Assembly (NCBI RefSeq): GCF_048595595.1
Contig: NZ_CP184347.1
Length of the DNA: 64,000 nt
Reading direction: 5' to 3' (one strand)
Source of the DNA: Bacteroides pyogenes_A
GTDB lineage: Bacteria > Bacteroidota > Bacteroidia > Bacteroidales > Bacteroidaceae
Both the position numbers and the translations under genes were made by a program. Under the pieces are notes generated by a model, which was not told where the DNA came from, ran no database searches, and worked only from the letters and a program-made list of their open reading frames with translations. Below are positions 62,956 to 64,000 of this stretch, piece by piece. Each line of letters opens with the position of its first letter. The first letter of the stretch is position 1.

Positions 62956-64000
62956 TTAGAAATTCAGTTTAATACCCGCCCAATAGCTTCTCGTCGACGG
63001 ATAAGCGATTCCGAGTTGTTCGGGATCGGCAAAGCCGATGTTATCCAGCGAAAACAGATTGGTTCCTTGCACAAACACTTTCAAATCGGCAAACCGTGTT
63101 TGCGATTTCGGGAAAGTATAAGCCACTAGCAGGTTGCGCAGTTTGATGAACGACCCGTCGCGATACCAAAGCGAACTGGCGCGATAGTTGTTCATATTCT
63201 CGAGAGTGGTAAGCCGGGGCATGGTGGCTCCCGCCTTATTCTCTGCAGTCCAATACACTTCTTCTTTAAGGAAAGTGTGCGAAATGTTTCCGTTATCCAC
63301 AAGCGGACGGTAGAGCGGACTGTCGAGCAACGAAACAGTTACTCCCGTCATCCCTTGGAAATCGGCGGAAACTTCGAACCGCTTATAACCCAGATTTACG
63401 TTAAATCCGAAGTAGCAACGGGGAATGGACGAGCCGAACATGCGAACAACGTCTTTTTCGTCGATAATGTTATCGCCGTTCTGGTCTTTGTACTTCACAT
63501 CTCCGGGCGATACCTGAGAGAATGTCTGTCTCGGACTATTGTTAATCTCCTGACGGCTGTTGAAAAAGCCGATAACTTCCAAGCCATACCTTTGTCCCAC
63601 ACGATTTCCCTTTGTGTACAAGTAATCGTGTTCCTGATAAGCCTGATTCTCATTTACCACTTCAGAATCGAGATAAGACATCGTAGCTCCCGCACCGTAT
63701 CGGAAATCCCCGATTTGGTCATTCCATCCCAAAGCAAGATCGAAACCCTTGTACTTATAGATTCCTTCATTCACCTTCCCTACACCGATGCCAATAATTC
63801 CGGAAGTAGAGTTCGAACCCGGCACCAAGACATCCGAACGCTTTTCATAAAATCCTTCCACGCTTACATTCAATCGGTTGCGGAAAGCTGCGAGATCCAC
63901 ACCTATCGTCGCTTTTTCCGACCTCTCGGCCACCAGCCCTGTAACAGGCAGATCTCCTTCGCTACCACCCCATACCTGTGCTGCATTGGCTCCGAAGTTG
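62956..64000 (-). CDS. SusC-like TonB-dependent transporter, N-terminus beyond the window
   Basis: The frame is open to the window's right edge (the GTG at 63933 is internal), so only the last 348 residues or so are visible: the C-terminal barrel with GYKRFEVSADFQGMTGV, LRNLLVAYTFPKSQTRF and the final IKLNF. The sequence is typical of SusC barrels. With the SusD, BACON and GH16 genes it forms a beta-glucan-type PUL. Any sigma, anti-sigma or hybrid two-component regulator would lie upstream of the window. Confidence 0.93.
   Translation of the reverse strand, partial: NFGANAAQVWGGSEGDLPVTGLVAERSEKATIGVDLAAFRNRLNVSVEGFYEKRSDVLVPGSNSTSGIIGIGVGKVNEGIYKYKGFDLALGWNDQIGDFRYGAGATMSYLDSEVVNENQAYQEHDYLYTKGNRVGQRYGLEVIGFFNSRQEINNSPRQTFSQVSPGDVKYKDQNGDNIIDEKDVVRMFGSSIPRCYFGFNVNLGYKRFEVSADFQGMTGVTVSLLDSPLYRPLVDNGNISHTFLKEEVYWTAENKAGATMPRLTTLENMNNYRASSLWYRDGSFIKLRNLLVAYTFPKSQTRFADLKVFVQGTNLFSLDNIGFADPEQLGIAYPSTRSYWAGIKLNF

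Overview
The window looks like a chromosomal segment of a Bacteroides species or a close relative in the Bacteroidales. Four SusC/SusD systems are present, one of them cut by the window edge. There are many lipoproteins with Bacteroides-type lipoboxes, an S-type sulfatase, BACON-domain proteins, a FecR/ECF sigma pair, and IS982-, IS3- and IS110-type elements. Several promoters fit the Bacteroides consensus TTG/TTTG-N19-21-TAnnTTTG. The species cannot be named from the sequence alone.

Layout. (1) 1-3.4 kb: the 3' part of a GH18 endo-beta-N-acetylglucosaminidase-like gene, an Ig-like-repeat lipoprotein and a complete IS982-family element (2316-3350). (2) 3.5-5.6 kb: a minus-strand ADP-forming acyl-CoA synthetase, divergent from (3) 6.0-19.4 kb: a nine-gene plus-strand operon with one clear promoter. 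It encodes a FecA-like TonB-dependent receptor, SusC, SusD, a zinc-metallohydrolase-like lipoprotein whose HExxH motif is destroyed, DUF4302, an acidic lipoprotein, DUF4856, a CBM/FnIII protein and an Ig-like lipoprotein. It has no recognisable enzyme and looks like a cell-surface capture and import system. (4) 19.4-20.5 kb: a gene-free stretch of tandem repeats and an IS3 remnant. (5) 20.5-23.2 kb: YifB/ComM and a TlpA-like lipoprotein lacking the CxxC cysteines. (6) 23.6-32.5 kb: a sulfatase PUL controlled by ECF sigma and FecR-like anti-sigma factors (sigma, anti-sigma, STN-SusC, SusD, sulfatase). (7) 32.7-44.9 kb: housekeeping core with an OmpA/TPR lipoprotein, xerD, aroQ, pyruvate kinase, O-methyltransferase, rbfA, a LolC/E-like permease, a Lys/Ala-rich coiled-coil protein, the 2-oxoacid:ferredoxin oxidoreductase beta and alpha subunits, and tRNA-Arg(CCU). 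(8) 45-51 kb: repeats, an IS110 remnant, then a probable peptidoglycan-salvage set on the minus strand (NamZ/DUF1343, sodium:solute symporter, beta-lactamase-family hydrolase), divergent from (9) 51.3-56.5 kb: a SusC/SusD pair with no enzyme of its own. (10) 57.0-64.0 kb: a minus-strand beta-glucan-type PUL (SusC running off the window, SusD, two BACON lipoproteins, GH16).

How the genes work together. Each SusC/SusD pair forms an outer-membrane import unit with its neighbouring lipoproteins and enzymes. The sulfatase PUL points to sulfated, probably host-derived glycans. The GH16/BACON PUL points to beta-1,3 or mixed-linkage glucans. The NamZ set points to salvage of MurNAc-containing cell-wall fragments. 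The nine-gene operon has no predicted catalytic step and may take up iron, heme or peptide-like ligands.

Most unusual feature outside genes. At least ten gene-free or gene-edge stretches carry unrelated short direct repeats at about 22-23 bp or about 64-72 bp spacing. Two repeat families (a GGGAAACTTTTG type and a GAGTATATAT type) each occur at two distant loci.
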